NCBI RefSeq assembly: GCF_900114055.1
Contig: NZ_FORR01000017.1
Location: 1-64,000 of the forward strand
From: Thermoflavimicrobium dichotomicum
GTDB taxonomy: Bacteria > Bacillota > Bacilli > Thermoactinomycetales > Thermoactinomycetaceae
Reading direction: 5' to 3'
Length of the DNA: 64,000 nucleotides
Part shown: piece by piece, positions 1 to 8,251 of the stretch
Position numbering within the stretch: position 1 is the first letter of the stretch
Layout of the letters: each line of letters starts with the position of its first letter
Translations under genes and position numbers: made by a program
Notes under the pieces: generated by a model
What the model was told of the DNA's origin: nothing
The model's input: only the letters and a program-made list of their open reading frames with translations
Database searches by the model: none

Positions 1-87
1 AGCCAGCCGCCGAAGGTGGGGCAGATGATTGGGGTGAAGTCGTAACAAGGTATCCCTACCGGAAGGTGGGGATGGATCACCTCCTTT
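1..87 (+). rRNA. rrs: 16S ribosomal RNA, 3' end (partial)
   Basis: The first bases match the universal 3' end of 16S rRNA: GAAGTCGTAACAAGGTA, the helix 45 GGAA loop, then GGATCACCTCCTTTCT carrying the anti-Shine-Dalgarno CCTCC. The 5' part lies outside the window. The helix 45 stem reads ATCCCTACC/GGTGGGGAT, still fully paired. The usual spacer, 23S and 5S genes do not follow; a terminator begins about 75 bases downstream and the next gene is on the other strand. Confidence 0.95.
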
Positions 88-161
88 CTACGGAGCTTAT
101 TTCCGAATAACATTTACTTCTTGGGTCATGACCTCTCACTCTTTGGTTTTCAGGGAATATG

Positions 162-210
162 AAAACCCTCATCATTTTCCAGGTGGAGAATGATGAGGGT
201 TTTGTTTTTA
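162..210 (+). terminator. Rho-independent terminator of the 16S rRNA transcript
   Basis: A perfect 15-bp stem (162-176 with 189-203, AAAACCCTCATCATT and its complement) with a 12-base loop is followed by TTTGTTTTTA-type sequence. It sits directly after the 16S 3' end and a short spacer-like stretch, so transcription would stop before any 23S gene. Confidence 0.9.
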
Positions 211-270
211 TGGTCATCAGGAGAATGTTTGGTATGACTGGTCAGTATATCCTATCGTTAAATAATAAGC

Positions 271-897
271 TTAATGAAGATGATTTTTTCCTTTTTCGCT
301 TAATTTGCGTGCTGTCGAGCTTAAAGGTACTTCTTTTTCATGACCATATGTTCCCATGACTCGATCCATTGTTAGATGAGTCACACCGAACCAATAATTT
401 TCATTTTTAAAATGATGGAGTAGATGCAATTTCTTCAGTTTTCTCCCCCATGGTGTAAGTGGTTTAATGGGGCGATGAGCGATAAAATGTTTCCATTCAT
501 AATAAAGATGGTAGCAAATGGTACCTGTAATATAACCCAAGGTTAACTCTACATTTTTCGTTATTAGATAAGCGATCCCACCTGACAAAAGGATTAAAGG
601 TCCGCTATACCAAATGGGAAGAAATAGTAGCTTTAGATTATCCGGATCTTCATGATGATCATAGTGCAAGCGCTTTAATAGAGATAGAAGAAAAGGATGG
701 TGAGGTGGCTTTAAGTGAAAGAGGAAACGGTGAATCAGGTATTCGCCAAGAGCAAAAGAAAGGGCACCTGATAACCAGGCAAGCCAGATCCATGGAGTGG
801 CAATATGGATCAAAGTAAAAGTGAATCCTGCCGCACAGACGATACACATGAAGAGGATATCAGGAAAGAGAAAAAATTCTTTCAAGTGTTTTTTCAT
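271..897 (-). CDS. Fatty acid hydroxylase / sterol desaturase family membrane protein
   Basis: The 208-residue protein is very hydrophobic with about four membrane segments and carries the histidine clusters of the fatty acid hydroxylase superfamily: HRFLFH, HYDHH, HFIAHRP and HLLHH, which bind the di-iron centre. Family members hydroxylate or desaturate lipids (fatty acids, carotenoids, sterols) at the membrane. The ATG is preceded by AGGGGAG at good spacing. It is monocistronic and transcribed toward the rRNA end. The exact lipid substrate cannot be told from sequence; related small bacterial proteins are often annotated only as sterol desaturase family. Confidence 0.85.
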   Translation of the reverse strand: MKKHLKEFFLFPDILFMCIVCAAGFTFTLIHIATPWIWLAWLSGALSFALGEYLIHRFLFHLKPPHHPFLLSLLKRLHYDHHEDPDNLKLLFLPIWYSGPLILLSGGIAYLITKNVELTLGYITGTICYHLYYEWKHFIAHRPIKPLTPWGRKLKKLHLLHHFKNENYWFGVTHLTMDRVMGTYGHEKEVPLSSTARKLSEKGKNHLH

Positions 898-1112
898 TGA
901 GAAACTCCCCTGAAAATTTTTGATCTATAATTTATTATAAGATAATTTCATATTATTTGCGAATATATATCACATTTGCAGGTTTTTTATAATGAACGAC
1001 GAAAAGTATATTAAGAATCTACTTTAAATTCAACATAAAGTATGATTCTTTTTTAATCGTTTGATGTTTTCTTGTGTCTACCAAATCTTTAGTACATAAG
1101 GGAGGGGAAAGA

Positions 1113-2720
1113 TTGAAAAAATATGTCCTTTCATTTAGAAATGTTTTCTGTTATCTATTTATTCTGATTCTAATTGGAGCTTTGCTTTACCCTAATATCA
1201 TATGGGCTCAGGGTGATACGAAAAAAGTGGAGTTGAATGAACAGCAGCCCACCTGGGTAAAAAGACAGTTACGGGCTGTTTGGATTCCAAGCGTGTTAAA
1301 TATCACTTGGCCATCAAAAACAGGATTAAGCAAAGAAGAACAACAAAAAGAAATGATTCAGCTATTGGACGAAGCAAAGGCAATGGGAATGAATGCAGTG
1401 GTTATTCAAATTCGACCAACAGCGGATGCGTTTTATCCTTCCAAAATCAATCCGTGGTCGAAGTACTTGTCTGGAAAGCAAGGAGAAGATCCAGGATATG
1501 ATCCGCTTGCCTTTATGTTAAAAGAGGCTCATAAACGCAATTTGGAATTTCATGCATGGTTTAATCCATACCGGGTCAGTATGGATACCAACCTGGATGC
1601 TTTGGTTCCAGAACATGTAGCTAGGCAGCATCCCGATTGGGTAGTGGCTTATGGAGGAAAGTTGTATTTTAACCCTGGAATTCCTGAAGTCAAACAGCAT
1701 GTGATCGATAGTGTCATCGAAGTTGTGAAAAATTACGATATTGACGCAGTCCATTTTGATGATTATTTTTATCCTTATCCTGTAGCTGGGCAAGAATTTC
1801 CAGATGAAGAGCTTTACCAGAAGTATGGAGCTGGACAGTTTAAAAATAAACAGGATTGGCGCAGACACAATATCAACATGCTTGTCAAAGAGGTAGGTCA
1901 GGCTATTAAGAAAGAAAAGCCTTATGTGAAATTTGGGATTAGTCCATTTGGCATTTGGAGAAACAAAAGCAGCGACCCAACCGGGTCAGAAACCAATGGT
2001 TCACAAAGTTATGAAACGATTTATGCGGATACCCGAACATGGATTCAAAATGAATGGATCGATTATGTTACGCCCCAGGTCTATTGGAATAGAGGCTATC
2101 CACCAGCAGCATATGACAAGCTTGTTCCTTGGTGGGCGAATGAGGTGAAAGACAAACGGGTACACCTGTACATTGGACAAGCGGTCTATAAAATCGGAAC
2201 AACTTCTCCACCGGCATGGCAAGACCCGGAAGAAATGCCCAATCAGTTAAAATTGAATATGCAGTATCCTGAAGTGAAAGGAAGCATGTTTTTCAGCATG
2301 TCTGACTTGCGGGCCAACCGATTGGGAATCAAAGACCGGTTAGCGCAAGATCTCTATAAGTATCCGGCGCTTGTTCCTTCCATGCCGTGGCTGGACGATG
2401 ATGCGCCCCCAGCTCCACATATTCATTCGGCCCTCAGAACACAGAAAGGGATTGCTCTTGTCTGGGGAGACCATCCTAAAAGCGATGCTGTGTATTATGT
2501 GATTTATCGATTTAAGAAAGATGAAGCGATTGATTTTGATCGACCTGAACATATATTGACGACGATTCGGCGAAGTGGTAAATTCAGTATCGCCCAATTT
2601 TACCTTGACACGACAGCTCAACCTGATGAACAGTATGTTTATTATGTGACCGCAGTAGACCGTCTGCATAATGAAAGCAAGCCAAGTAAACCGAAAGAAG
2701 TAAAAGGAAAACCGTTTTGA
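1113..2720 (+). CDS. Secreted GHL10-family (family 10-like) glycoside hydrolase, YngK-like
   Basis: A 535-residue exported protein. The start is taken as TTG at 1113 because AAGGGAGGGG lies just upstream; a GTG at 1074 is in frame but has no site. Residues about 1-35 form a signal peptide (KK, hydrophobic core, WAQ). The body carries the glycosyl hydrolase-like 10 (DUF187) domain: RAVWIPSV near the start, GMNAVVIQIRPTADAFY, HAWFNPYR, VHFDDYFYPYP and GISPFGIWRN. The last 100 residues look like a fibronectin type III module. The family is thought to act on cell-wall or exopolysaccharides outside the cell; the substrate is unknown. Confidence 0.85.
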   Translation: MKKYVLSFRNVFCYLFILILIGALLYPNIIWAQGDTKKVELNEQQPTWVKRQLRAVWIPSVLNITWPSKTGLSKEEQQKEMIQLLDEAKAMGMNAVVIQIRPTADAFYPSKINPWSKYLSGKQGEDPGYDPLAFMLKEAHKRNLEFHAWFNPYRVSMDTNLDALVPEHVARQHPDWVVAYGGKLYFNPGIPEVKQHVIDSVIEVVKNYDIDAVHFDDYFYPYPVAGQEFPDEELYQKYGAGQFKNKQDWRRHNINMLVKEVGQAIKKEKPYVKFGISPFGIWRNKSSDPTGSETNGSQSYETIYADTRTWIQNEWIDYVTPQVYWNRGYPPAAYDKLVPWWANEVKDKRVHLYIGQAVYKIGTTSPPAWQDPEEMPNQLKLNMQYPEVKGSMFFSMSDLRANRLGIKDRLAQDLYKYPALVPSMPWLDDDAPPAPHIHSALRTQKGIALVWGDHPKSDAVYYVIYRFKKDEAIDFDRPEHILTTIRRSGKFSIAQFYLDTTAQPDEQYVYYVTAVDRLHNESKPSKPKEVKGKPF

Positions 2721-2774
2721 AAAATAAAAGTACATTTTTAGGGCATTTCTAACGCAATAGAAATAGCCTGAAAA

Positions 2775-2840
2775 CGTTGACAAACATAGGGGTTCCTTTT
2801 CTGGTTGAGCGACTCATGCGAAACGGAAAAGGAACCCCTG
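2775..2840. repeat. Diverged short copy of the TTGACAAA palindromic element
   Basis: Begins GTTGACAAAC like the full elements and shares TTCCTTTTCTGGTTGAGCGACT, but the arms are changed to AGGGGTTCCTTTTC (2788-2801) and its complement (2826-2839). The arm change is compensated on both sides, so the hairpin is kept. It lies just after the GHL10 gene. Confidence 0.7.
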
Positions 2841-2882
2841 TTGCTGCTTCATATCCTCGGTAGAAAAGCCCGATACCACAAT

Positions 2883-2922
2883 AGATCCTTCACCGACGGT
2901 TTGACGGAAAGGATCTTTTTTT
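2883..2922 (+). terminator. Rho-independent terminator after the GHL10 gene
   Basis: AGATCCTT (2883-2890) pairs with AAGGATCT (2909-2916), with an inner ACCG/CGGT pairing and a run of seven T. It would end the GHL10 transcript downstream of the diverged repeat. Confidence 0.8.
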
Positions 2923-2984
2923 GCAGAAAAAGTTGGCTCAAAAATGGAAGTCAGCTAAAATAAAGGGAGAAATATGGTTACATT

Positions 2985-3104
2985 GAGATTGTTGACAAAC
3001 CCGGTTTTCCTTTTCCAGTTGAACGACTTCTTGCTCATTTTTTTGAGCGGGAGTGAAACAGAAATGGAAAACCGGCTTATAACGGATACTTTGTTAACGG
3101 TCTC
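2985..3104. repeat. TGTTGACAAA palindromic element, copy upstream of trxB
   Basis: A full element with ends GAGATTGTTGACAAA (2985-2999) and TTTGTTAACGGTCTC (3090-3104), which are imperfect inverted repeats, and inner arms CCGGTTTTCC and GGAAAACCGG. It ends only 57 bases before the trxB start, so it lies in the trxB 5' region. Confidence 0.85.
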
Positions 3105-3160
3105 ACATTTTGCATGAGTATTTGATGATCTCACACTCAGAAATTTTAGGAGGTTATTCA

Positions 3161-4114
3161 ATGCATAAAGTAGTTGTACTTGGAACAGGCCCAGCTGGAC
3201 TCACTGCCGCTATTTATTTGGCACGTGCCAATATGGAACCTCTCGTGATTGAAGGGCCAGAACCAGGTGGGCAATTAACCACAACAACAGATGTTGAAAA
3301 TTTTCCAGGGTTCCCAGATGGGATTTTGGGTCCACAATTAATGGATAATATGCGCAAACAGGCAGAACGCTTTGGTGCCCAATTCAAACGTGGTTGGGTC
3401 AAAAAAGTGGATCTTTCGCAGCGTCCATTTCGCCTGTTTATCGGTGAATCTGAAGTGGTGGAGACTGAAGCATTAATTATTTCTACTGGAGCATCTGCCA
3501 AACTTTTGGGCATTCCAGGTGAAAGAGAAAGTATTGGTCAAGGGGTCAGTACCTGTGCCACTTGCGATGGCTTTTTCTTTAGAGGGAAAAAGATTATCGT
3601 GGTTGGCGGAGGAGACTCGGCGATGGAAGAAGCTATCTTTTTAACCAAGTTTGCTTCAGAAGTTCGCGTCGTTCATCGTCGAGACCAGCTCCGTGCTTCA
3701 AAAATCATGCAGGAGCGGGCGAAAGCAAATCCCAAAATTACGTGGAGCTTTAATCGCACACCATTAGAAGTGGTTCGAAACGATCAAGGTGTGACCGGTT
3801 TGAAAGTGCGTAATAATGAGACCGGCGAGGAAGAACTGATCGAAGCAGATGGCATTTTTGTTGCCATTGGTCATAAACCGAATACAGACTTTCTTGAAGG
3901 ACAAGTGAAAACGGATGAGTTAGGCTATATTGTCGTCGAGCCAGGTACGACCAAAACCAATGTACCAGGTGTATTCGCCTGTGGTGATGTTCAAGATCGT
4001 GTATATCGACAAGCTATTACTGCGGCGGGAACAGGATGCATGGCTGCCCTTGATTGCGAACGCTTTTTGGAGGGAAGTGCCACTCACGATTGGAGTCATA
4101 GTGTCTCCAAATAA
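3161..4114 (+). CDS. trxB: Thioredoxin-disulfide reductase
   Basis: A 317-residue flavoprotein of normal family length that uses NADPH to reduce thioredoxin in the cytosol. It has the N-terminal FAD motif GTGPAG (about residues 8-13), the redox-active CATC (about 131-134), the NADPH motif GGGDSA with the following HRR, and the C-terminal FAD motif GVFACGD. The ATG at 3161 follows AGGAGG at ideal spacing; an upstream in-frame start at 3110 lacks one. It precedes the ribonucleotide reductase genes, whose C-terminal cysteines are reduced by thioredoxin, a sensible neighbourhood. It has its own terminator. Confidence 0.95.
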   Translation: MHKVVVLGTGPAGLTAAIYLARANMEPLVIEGPEPGGQLTTTTDVENFPGFPDGILGPQLMDNMRKQAERFGAQFKRGWVKKVDLSQRPFRLFIGESEVVETEALIISTGASAKLLGIPGERESIGQGVSTCATCDGFFFRGKKIIVVGGGDSAMEEAIFLTKFASEVRVVHRRDQLRASKIMQERAKANPKITWSFNRTPLEVVRNDQGVTGLKVRNNETGEEELIEADGIFVAIGHKPNTDFLEGQVKTDELGYIVVEPGTTKTNVPGVFACGDVQDRVYRQAITAAGTGCMAALDCERFLEGSATHDWSHSVSK

Positions 4115-4131
4115 TAAATAGATGGAATCAT

Positions 4132-4173
4132 ACCGCTGATTCTCACAGTTAGATGGGAATCAGCGGTTTTTTG
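4132..4173 (+). terminator. Rho-independent terminator of trxB
   Basis: A perfect 11-bp stem, ACCGCTGATTC (4132-4142) with GAATCAGCGGT (4157-4167), followed by a T run. It starts 17 bases after the trxB stop codon. Confidence 0.9.
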
Positions 4174-4228
4174 TGGTACAGGATAAATCTGAGCAATACC
4201 ATCAGAGAGATGAAAATATAAAGCGGAG

Positions 4229-4292
4229 GGATGGGTTCCTTACGGAGTGACTGTGATGGAACAGAAGTCGTCACGGAGGAAGGAACCTATCC
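4229..4292. repeat. Long hairpin, second dispersed repeat family
   Basis: The arms 4229-4251 (GGATGGGTTCCTTACGGAGTGAC) and 4270-4292 are imperfect inverted copies. No T run follows, so it does not look like a terminator. The right arm with its flank GCTTCGGG...GGTTCCTTCCTCCGTG recurs at about 41206-41232. The rest of the 600-base gap between trxB and nrdA holds only AT-rich sequence and the nrd promoter. Confidence 0.6.
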
Positions 4293-4649
4293 CGAAGCAT
4301 GGGAGTAAGGTATATATTTTCCGGATAGAGATAGATGGTTTTAGGCTTTTTTGGATTAACCAATAACCCTGATAGGATCCAGTCTCGGAGCAAATGATTA
4401 TGAAAGCGAACCGCTTTTTTGCATATAATTATTAGAATAATCAATCTATTTTTATCTCTGCATTGTTATTCTGTTAAAAATAAAGAGGAAAACAAGCAAA
4501 CTTCATGTTTTCTATGTCTTTTTCCTCTACAAATATATCTTGTGTGGAGTCAAATATGAAAAACGTAGCTTCAAAAAGAAAGAAACACAAAAAACGATGT
4601 TACCCCCATGTTTATTTGTCTCAAGATTTTATTTCTCCTTTTTAAGGTT

Positions 4650-4700
4650 TTGCCACAATATGTTGTATTGTTTATACTCAAGTAGCAACTATATATAGAT
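4650..4700 (+). promoter_or_regulatory. nrdAB promoter with two NrdR-box-like sites
   Basis: TTGCCA (4650-4655), a 17-base spacer and TATACT (4673-4678) form a near-consensus sigma-A promoter. CCACAATATGTTGTA (4653-4667) lies across the -35/spacer and a second AT-rich site, AACTATATATAGAT (4687-4700), lies just after the expected start point. Their centres are about 33 bases apart, near three helical turns. Both resemble the NrdR box (ACAC-A/T-ATAT-TTGT), and paired boxes at this spacing are the known arrangement for NrdR repression of ribonucleotide reductase genes. Confidence 0.75.
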
Positions 4701-4714
4701 CGGACGTGATAGAG

Positions 4715-6931
4715 ATGTTAGAAGTAACGGAAAAAATGTCTTTATTGGATCCATTTCGTCCTTTACTGAAAGAAGTATTTGCTGATTTTCCGCATTTAGA
4801 CCAGACACAGTGGATGGAAGAAATTGGTTTGCAGTTAAGGGACAATTTGACAGAAAAAGAGGTACTGCAAATCATTACCCAAGTAGCCGTGGAAAGAACA
4901 AGTGTAGAGGAACCGGACTGGCAGTTTGTCGCTGCCCGTTTGCTTGCTTATGGACTCTATCAGGAAGCGGCTGCAAACCGGGGTTATGATGCCTCTTGCA
5001 GATATGGTTCTTTATACCATCTCGTACATACATTGACTGAGAAAGGATTATATGGCCCTTACTTGCTGGAGAATTATACCAAAGAAGAGATGGATGAACT
5101 CGAAAAAGCCATTGATCCAGAAAGAGATAAACTGTTTAACTATATTGGTCTCAAAGTATTGGCTGATCGCTATATTGTACGTGATTATGATCACAGTGTA
5201 ATGGAGTTGCCTCAAGAACGATTCATGATTATTGCCATGCACTTGGCGCAAAAGGAACAGGACCGGCTGGGGTGGGCGAAAAAGTTTTACGATGTACTGT
5301 CCAAATTGGAAATGACCGTAGCCACTCCGACTTTGGCGAATGCCGGAAAACCTTTACATCAGCTATCCTCATGCTTTATTGATACGGTGGATGATTCGCT
5401 CTGGTCCATTTACAATACCAATTCGGCCACAGCACAAGTATCCAAACATGGTGGTGGAGTTGGTATTTACTTGGGAAAAGTTCGTTCCAAAGGTTCCAAA
5501 ATCCGTGGGCATAAAGGGGCATCTGGCGGTGTAATCCCATGGGTTCGTAACTACAACAATACAGCGGTAGCGGTTGATCAATTAGGGGTACGTCGTGGTG
5601 CATTTGCCATCTATTTGGATGTATGGCATGCAGATATATTGGATTTCCTCAATCTCAAGACCAATAACGGAGATGACCGTCTCAAGGCACATGATATTTT
5701 CCCAGGAGTCTGTATCCCTGATTTATTTATGCAAAAAGTGAAAGAACGTGGCATGTGGTACCTGTTTGATCCACATGAGATAAGAGAAGTGATGGGGTAC
5801 TCGATCGAAGATTACTATGGTGAAGAATTTGAACGACGTTATCAGGAGTGTGTAGAGCATCCTGAGTTGTCCAAAACAGAGATTCCAGCGATCGAAATCA
5901 TGAAACGCATTATGATTAGTGCGTTTGAAACAGGTACTCCTTTCATTTTCTTCCGTGATACCGTTAACCGGGCCAATCCCAATAAACATCAGGGAATGAT
6001 TTATTCATCCAATTTGTGTACCGAGATTTGCCAGAACATGTCTCCGACCGAACTGATCAGTGAAGAGCTGGAAGATGGCATCATTGTTACCAAACAAAAA
6101 CCGGGGGATTTTGTCGTTTGTAACCTGTCTTCGATTAATCTGGGCCGGGTGCGTAGCTATGAAGATATTGCAAGGATCGTTCCGATTCAGATGCGCATGC
6201 TGGACAATGTGATCGATTTAAATATCTATCCAGTGAGACAGGCAGAGTATACCAATAAAAGATACCGGGCTGTTGGATTGGGAACAAGTGGCTATCATCA
6301 ATATCTTGCACAACGTGGAATTATGTGGGAATCTGAAGAGCATTTGGAAGAAGCTGATCGTTTGTTTGAAGAAATTGCTTATCATGCCATTCGTTCATCA
6401 ATGGAAATTGCCAGAGAAAAGGGAACCTATCCGTTGTTTGAAGGCAGTGAATGGCAAACGGGTGAATACTTCGAACAGCGTGGATACACCAGTGAGCGTT
6501 GGCAAAAACTTCGTGAAGATGTGGCAAAATACGGAATGCGAAATGCATGGGTAATGGCCATCGCACCAACTGGTTCTACATCCTTGATCGCTGGTTCGAC
6601 CGCCGGAATTGATCCTGTCTATGCGAAGTATTTTGTGGAAGAAAAACGGGGAGCGTCCATCCCGCAAACTGCTCCAAATCTTACTCCAGAAACGACCTGG
6701 TATTACAAAGAAGCGCATCGCATTGACCAACACTGGAGCATCCGTGCAGCGGCTAAACGGCAAAGGCACATTGATCAGTCTCAATCGCTCAATTTGTATA
6801 TTACCCCGAATACAAGTGCACGTGAGTTCCTGGATTTATACGTCCAGGCGTGGGAACATGGAATTAAAACGATTTACTATGTACGCAATCAGTCCATAGA
6901 AGTTGAAGAGTGTGTCAGCTGTTCTTCCTAG
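4715..6931 (+). CDS. nrdA: Ribonucleoside-diphosphate reductase, large (alpha) subunit
   Basis: A 738-residue catalytic subunit of a class I enzyme that makes dNDPs from NDPs in the cytosol with the small subunit encoded next. It has the first active-site cysteine in SSCFID (about 220), the NLCTEI loop with the thiyl-radical cysteine and glutamate (about 433), the radical-transfer tyrosines in TIYYVR (about 716-721) and the C-terminal shuttle pair in ECVSCSS (C733, C736). The N terminus is short and shows no complete ATP-cone. ATG at 4715 is preferred; GTG at 4706 is also in frame and neither has a strong site. Regulation by NrdR is likely from the promoter. Confidence 0.93.
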   Translation: MLEVTEKMSLLDPFRPLLKEVFADFPHLDQTQWMEEIGLQLRDNLTEKEVLQIITQVAVERTSVEEPDWQFVAARLLAYGLYQEAAANRGYDASCRYGSLYHLVHTLTEKGLYGPYLLENYTKEEMDELEKAIDPERDKLFNYIGLKVLADRYIVRDYDHSVMELPQERFMIIAMHLAQKEQDRLGWAKKFYDVLSKLEMTVATPTLANAGKPLHQLSSCFIDTVDDSLWSIYNTNSATAQVSKHGGGVGIYLGKVRSKGSKIRGHKGASGGVIPWVRNYNNTAVAVDQLGVRRGAFAIYLDVWHADILDFLNLKTNNGDDRLKAHDIFPGVCIPDLFMQKVKERGMWYLFDPHEIREVMGYSIEDYYGEEFERRYQECVEHPELSKTEIPAIEIMKRIMISAFETGTPFIFFRDTVNRANPNKHQGMIYSSNLCTEICQNMSPTELISEELEDGIIVTKQKPGDFVVCNLSSINLGRVRSYEDIARIVPIQMRMLDNVIDLNIYPVRQAEYTNKRYRAVGLGTSGYHQYLAQRGIMWESEEHLEEADRLFEEIAYHAIRSSMEIAREKGTYPLFEGSEWQTGEYFEQRGYTSERWQKLREDVAKYGMRNAWVMAIAPTGSTSLIAGSTAGIDPVYAKYFVEEKRGASIPQTAPNLTPETTWYYKEAHRIDQHWSIRAAAKRQRHIDQSQSLNLYITPNTSAREFLDLYVQAWEHGIKTIYYVRNQSIEVEECVSCSS

Positions 6932-6942
6932 AGATGAGATGA

Positions 6943-6974
6943 GGGAGTCGCTTCGAAAATCGGAAGCGATTCCC
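6943..6974 (+). other. Intercistronic hairpin between nrdA and nrdB
   Basis: GGGAGTCGCTTC (6943-6954) pairs with GAAGCGATTCCC (6963-6974), 12 bp with one G-T pair and an 8-base loop. There is no T run, so it is more likely an mRNA processing or stability element than a terminator. It would sit between the two reading frames of one transcript. Confidence 0.6.
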
Positions 6975-7011
6975 TTTGATGGATCGGCTGGACGAAGAGA
7001 GGAGAAGAATC

Positions 7012-8046
7012 ATGGCGAAGCTAGAGAGAAAAAAGATCTTTAATGAACACGGACAAAGAGGGACGCAACGGTTAATCAATGGCAATACAACCAACTTGCG
7101 TGAGTGGAATCGCATTAAGTACGATTGGGCATTTAAACTGTATCGAACCATGCTTAACAATTTCTGGATTCCAGAGGAAATTCCATTGGCCAGTGATGCG
7201 AAAGAGTTTAAGGAATTGTCCGTCGCCGAGAGAAGAGCTTTTGATAAAACAATTTCTTTCTTAAACTTTCTGGATTCGATTCAAGGAGAAAACTTGCCGA
7301 ATATCAATGAATATGTGACGGCACCAGAAGTGTCATCTCTCTTAAATATCCAGGCATTTCAAGAAGAAATCCATGCGCAATCATATAGTTACATTTTAGA
7401 CAGTGTTTGCTCGCCAGAAACACGTGAAAACATTTATGATGAGTGGCGGAATGATGAGCACTTGTTAAAACGGAATCGTTTTATTGCCGATCTGTATCAG
7501 CAATTTGTAGAACACAAGGATGATCGGCAATTTGTCCGGACCTGTATGGCTAACTTTTTGCTGGAATCCTTGTATTTTTACAGTGGCTTCTCTTTCTTCT
7601 ACACCTTGGCACGGGCAGGAAAAATGACCGCAACCGCTACGATTATCAAATATATTCAGCGGGATGAGCTGACACATGTCGTCTTATTCCAAAACATGAT
7701 CAAAGAACTGCGTAAAGAAGAGCCAGATTTGTTTACGCCTGATTTGATTGAGGAATTACGAGACATGACACGGACGGCTGTTGAGCACGAGATCCAATGG
7801 GGACAATATATTACCAATAACCAGATTCCTGGCTTAACCAATGAAATGATTGAGCGGTATATCAAATATTTGGCTAATGAACGGTTAAATCGGCTAGGGC
7901 TGGAAATCCTGTATCCGGAATATACAACCCATCCGATGAAATGGGTAGAGAGTTTTTCCAATCTCAATGCGACGAAAACCGATTTCTTTGAACAGAAGGT
8001 AACCAACTATACCAAAGCAGGTACCCTGGATTTTGGTGATCTATAA
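7012..8046 (+). CDS. nrdB: Ribonucleoside-diphosphate reductase, small (beta) subunit, class Ia type
   Basis: A 344-residue radical-generating subunit. All di-iron ligands are visible at E. coli NrdB-like spacing: D88 (LDSIQG), E118 and H121 (QEEIHAQSY), E185 (LLESLYF), E219 and H222 (RDELTH). The radical tyrosine is present as Y125, four residues after H121, so this is a tyrosyl-radical (Ia/Ib) and not a tyrosine-less Ic enzyme. ATG at 7012 follows AGAGGAG; an in-frame TTG at 6976 lies inside the hairpin region. Forms an operon with nrdA 80 bases upstream. Confidence 0.94.
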   Translation: MAKLERKKIFNEHGQRGTQRLINGNTTNLREWNRIKYDWAFKLYRTMLNNFWIPEEIPLASDAKEFKELSVAERRAFDKTISFLNFLDSIQGENLPNINEYVTAPEVSSLLNIQAFQEEIHAQSYSYILDSVCSPETRENIYDEWRNDEHLLKRNRFIADLYQQFVEHKDDRQFVRTCMANFLLESLYFYSGFSFFYTLARAGKMTATATIIKYIQRDELTHVVLFQNMIKELRKEEPDLFTPDLIEELRDMTRTAVEHEIQWGQYITNNQIPGLTNEMIERYIKYLANERLNRLGLEILYPEYTTHPMKWVESFSNLNATKTDFFEQKVTNYTKAGTLDFGDL

Positions 8047-8051
8047 GCCTA

Positions 8052-8075
8052 TGAATCCTCCTGAAAAGGAGGAAT
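8052..8075 (+). other. Upstream twin of the nrdB terminator stem-loop
   Basis: TGAATCCTCCTGAAAAGGAGGAAT is nearly identical to 8195-8219 on the other side of the palindromic element, differing by one A in the loop. This left copy has lost the T run because the element begins right after it. It looks like a target duplication or a split and repeated terminator. Confidence 0.75.
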
Positions 8076-8080
8076 GAGAC

Positions 8081-8191
8081 TGTTGACAAACCCGGTTTTC
8101 CTATTCCAGTTGAACGACTTCTTGCTCGTATTTATAGAGCGGGAGTGAAACGGAAAAGGAAAAACGGCTTGTAACAGAAACTTTGTCAACA
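8081..8191. repeat. TGTTGACAAA palindromic element, copy between nrdB and the MazG-like gene
   Basis: A full element of 111 bases with ends TGTTGACAAA (8081-8090) and TTTGTCAACA (8182-8191), perfect 10-bp inverted repeats. Inside, CCCGGTTTTCC-type and GGAAAAACGG-type arms pair. It carries TATAGAGCGGGAGTGAAACGG in the loop region, close to the other copies. Confidence 0.85.
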
Positions 8192-8194
8192 AGC

Positions 8195-8230
8195 TGAATC
8201 CTCCTGAAAAAGGAGGAATTTCTTTTTTAT
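8195..8230 (+). terminator. Rho-independent terminator of nrdAB
   Basis: ATCCTCCT pairs with AGGAGGAT-type sequence around a GAAAAA loop (8198-8219), followed by TTCTTTTTTAT. It ends the nrdAB transcript about 150 bases after nrdB, beyond the inserted element. Confidence 0.85.
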
Positions 8231-8251
8231 ATCTGTGAAGGGAGCAAATGA

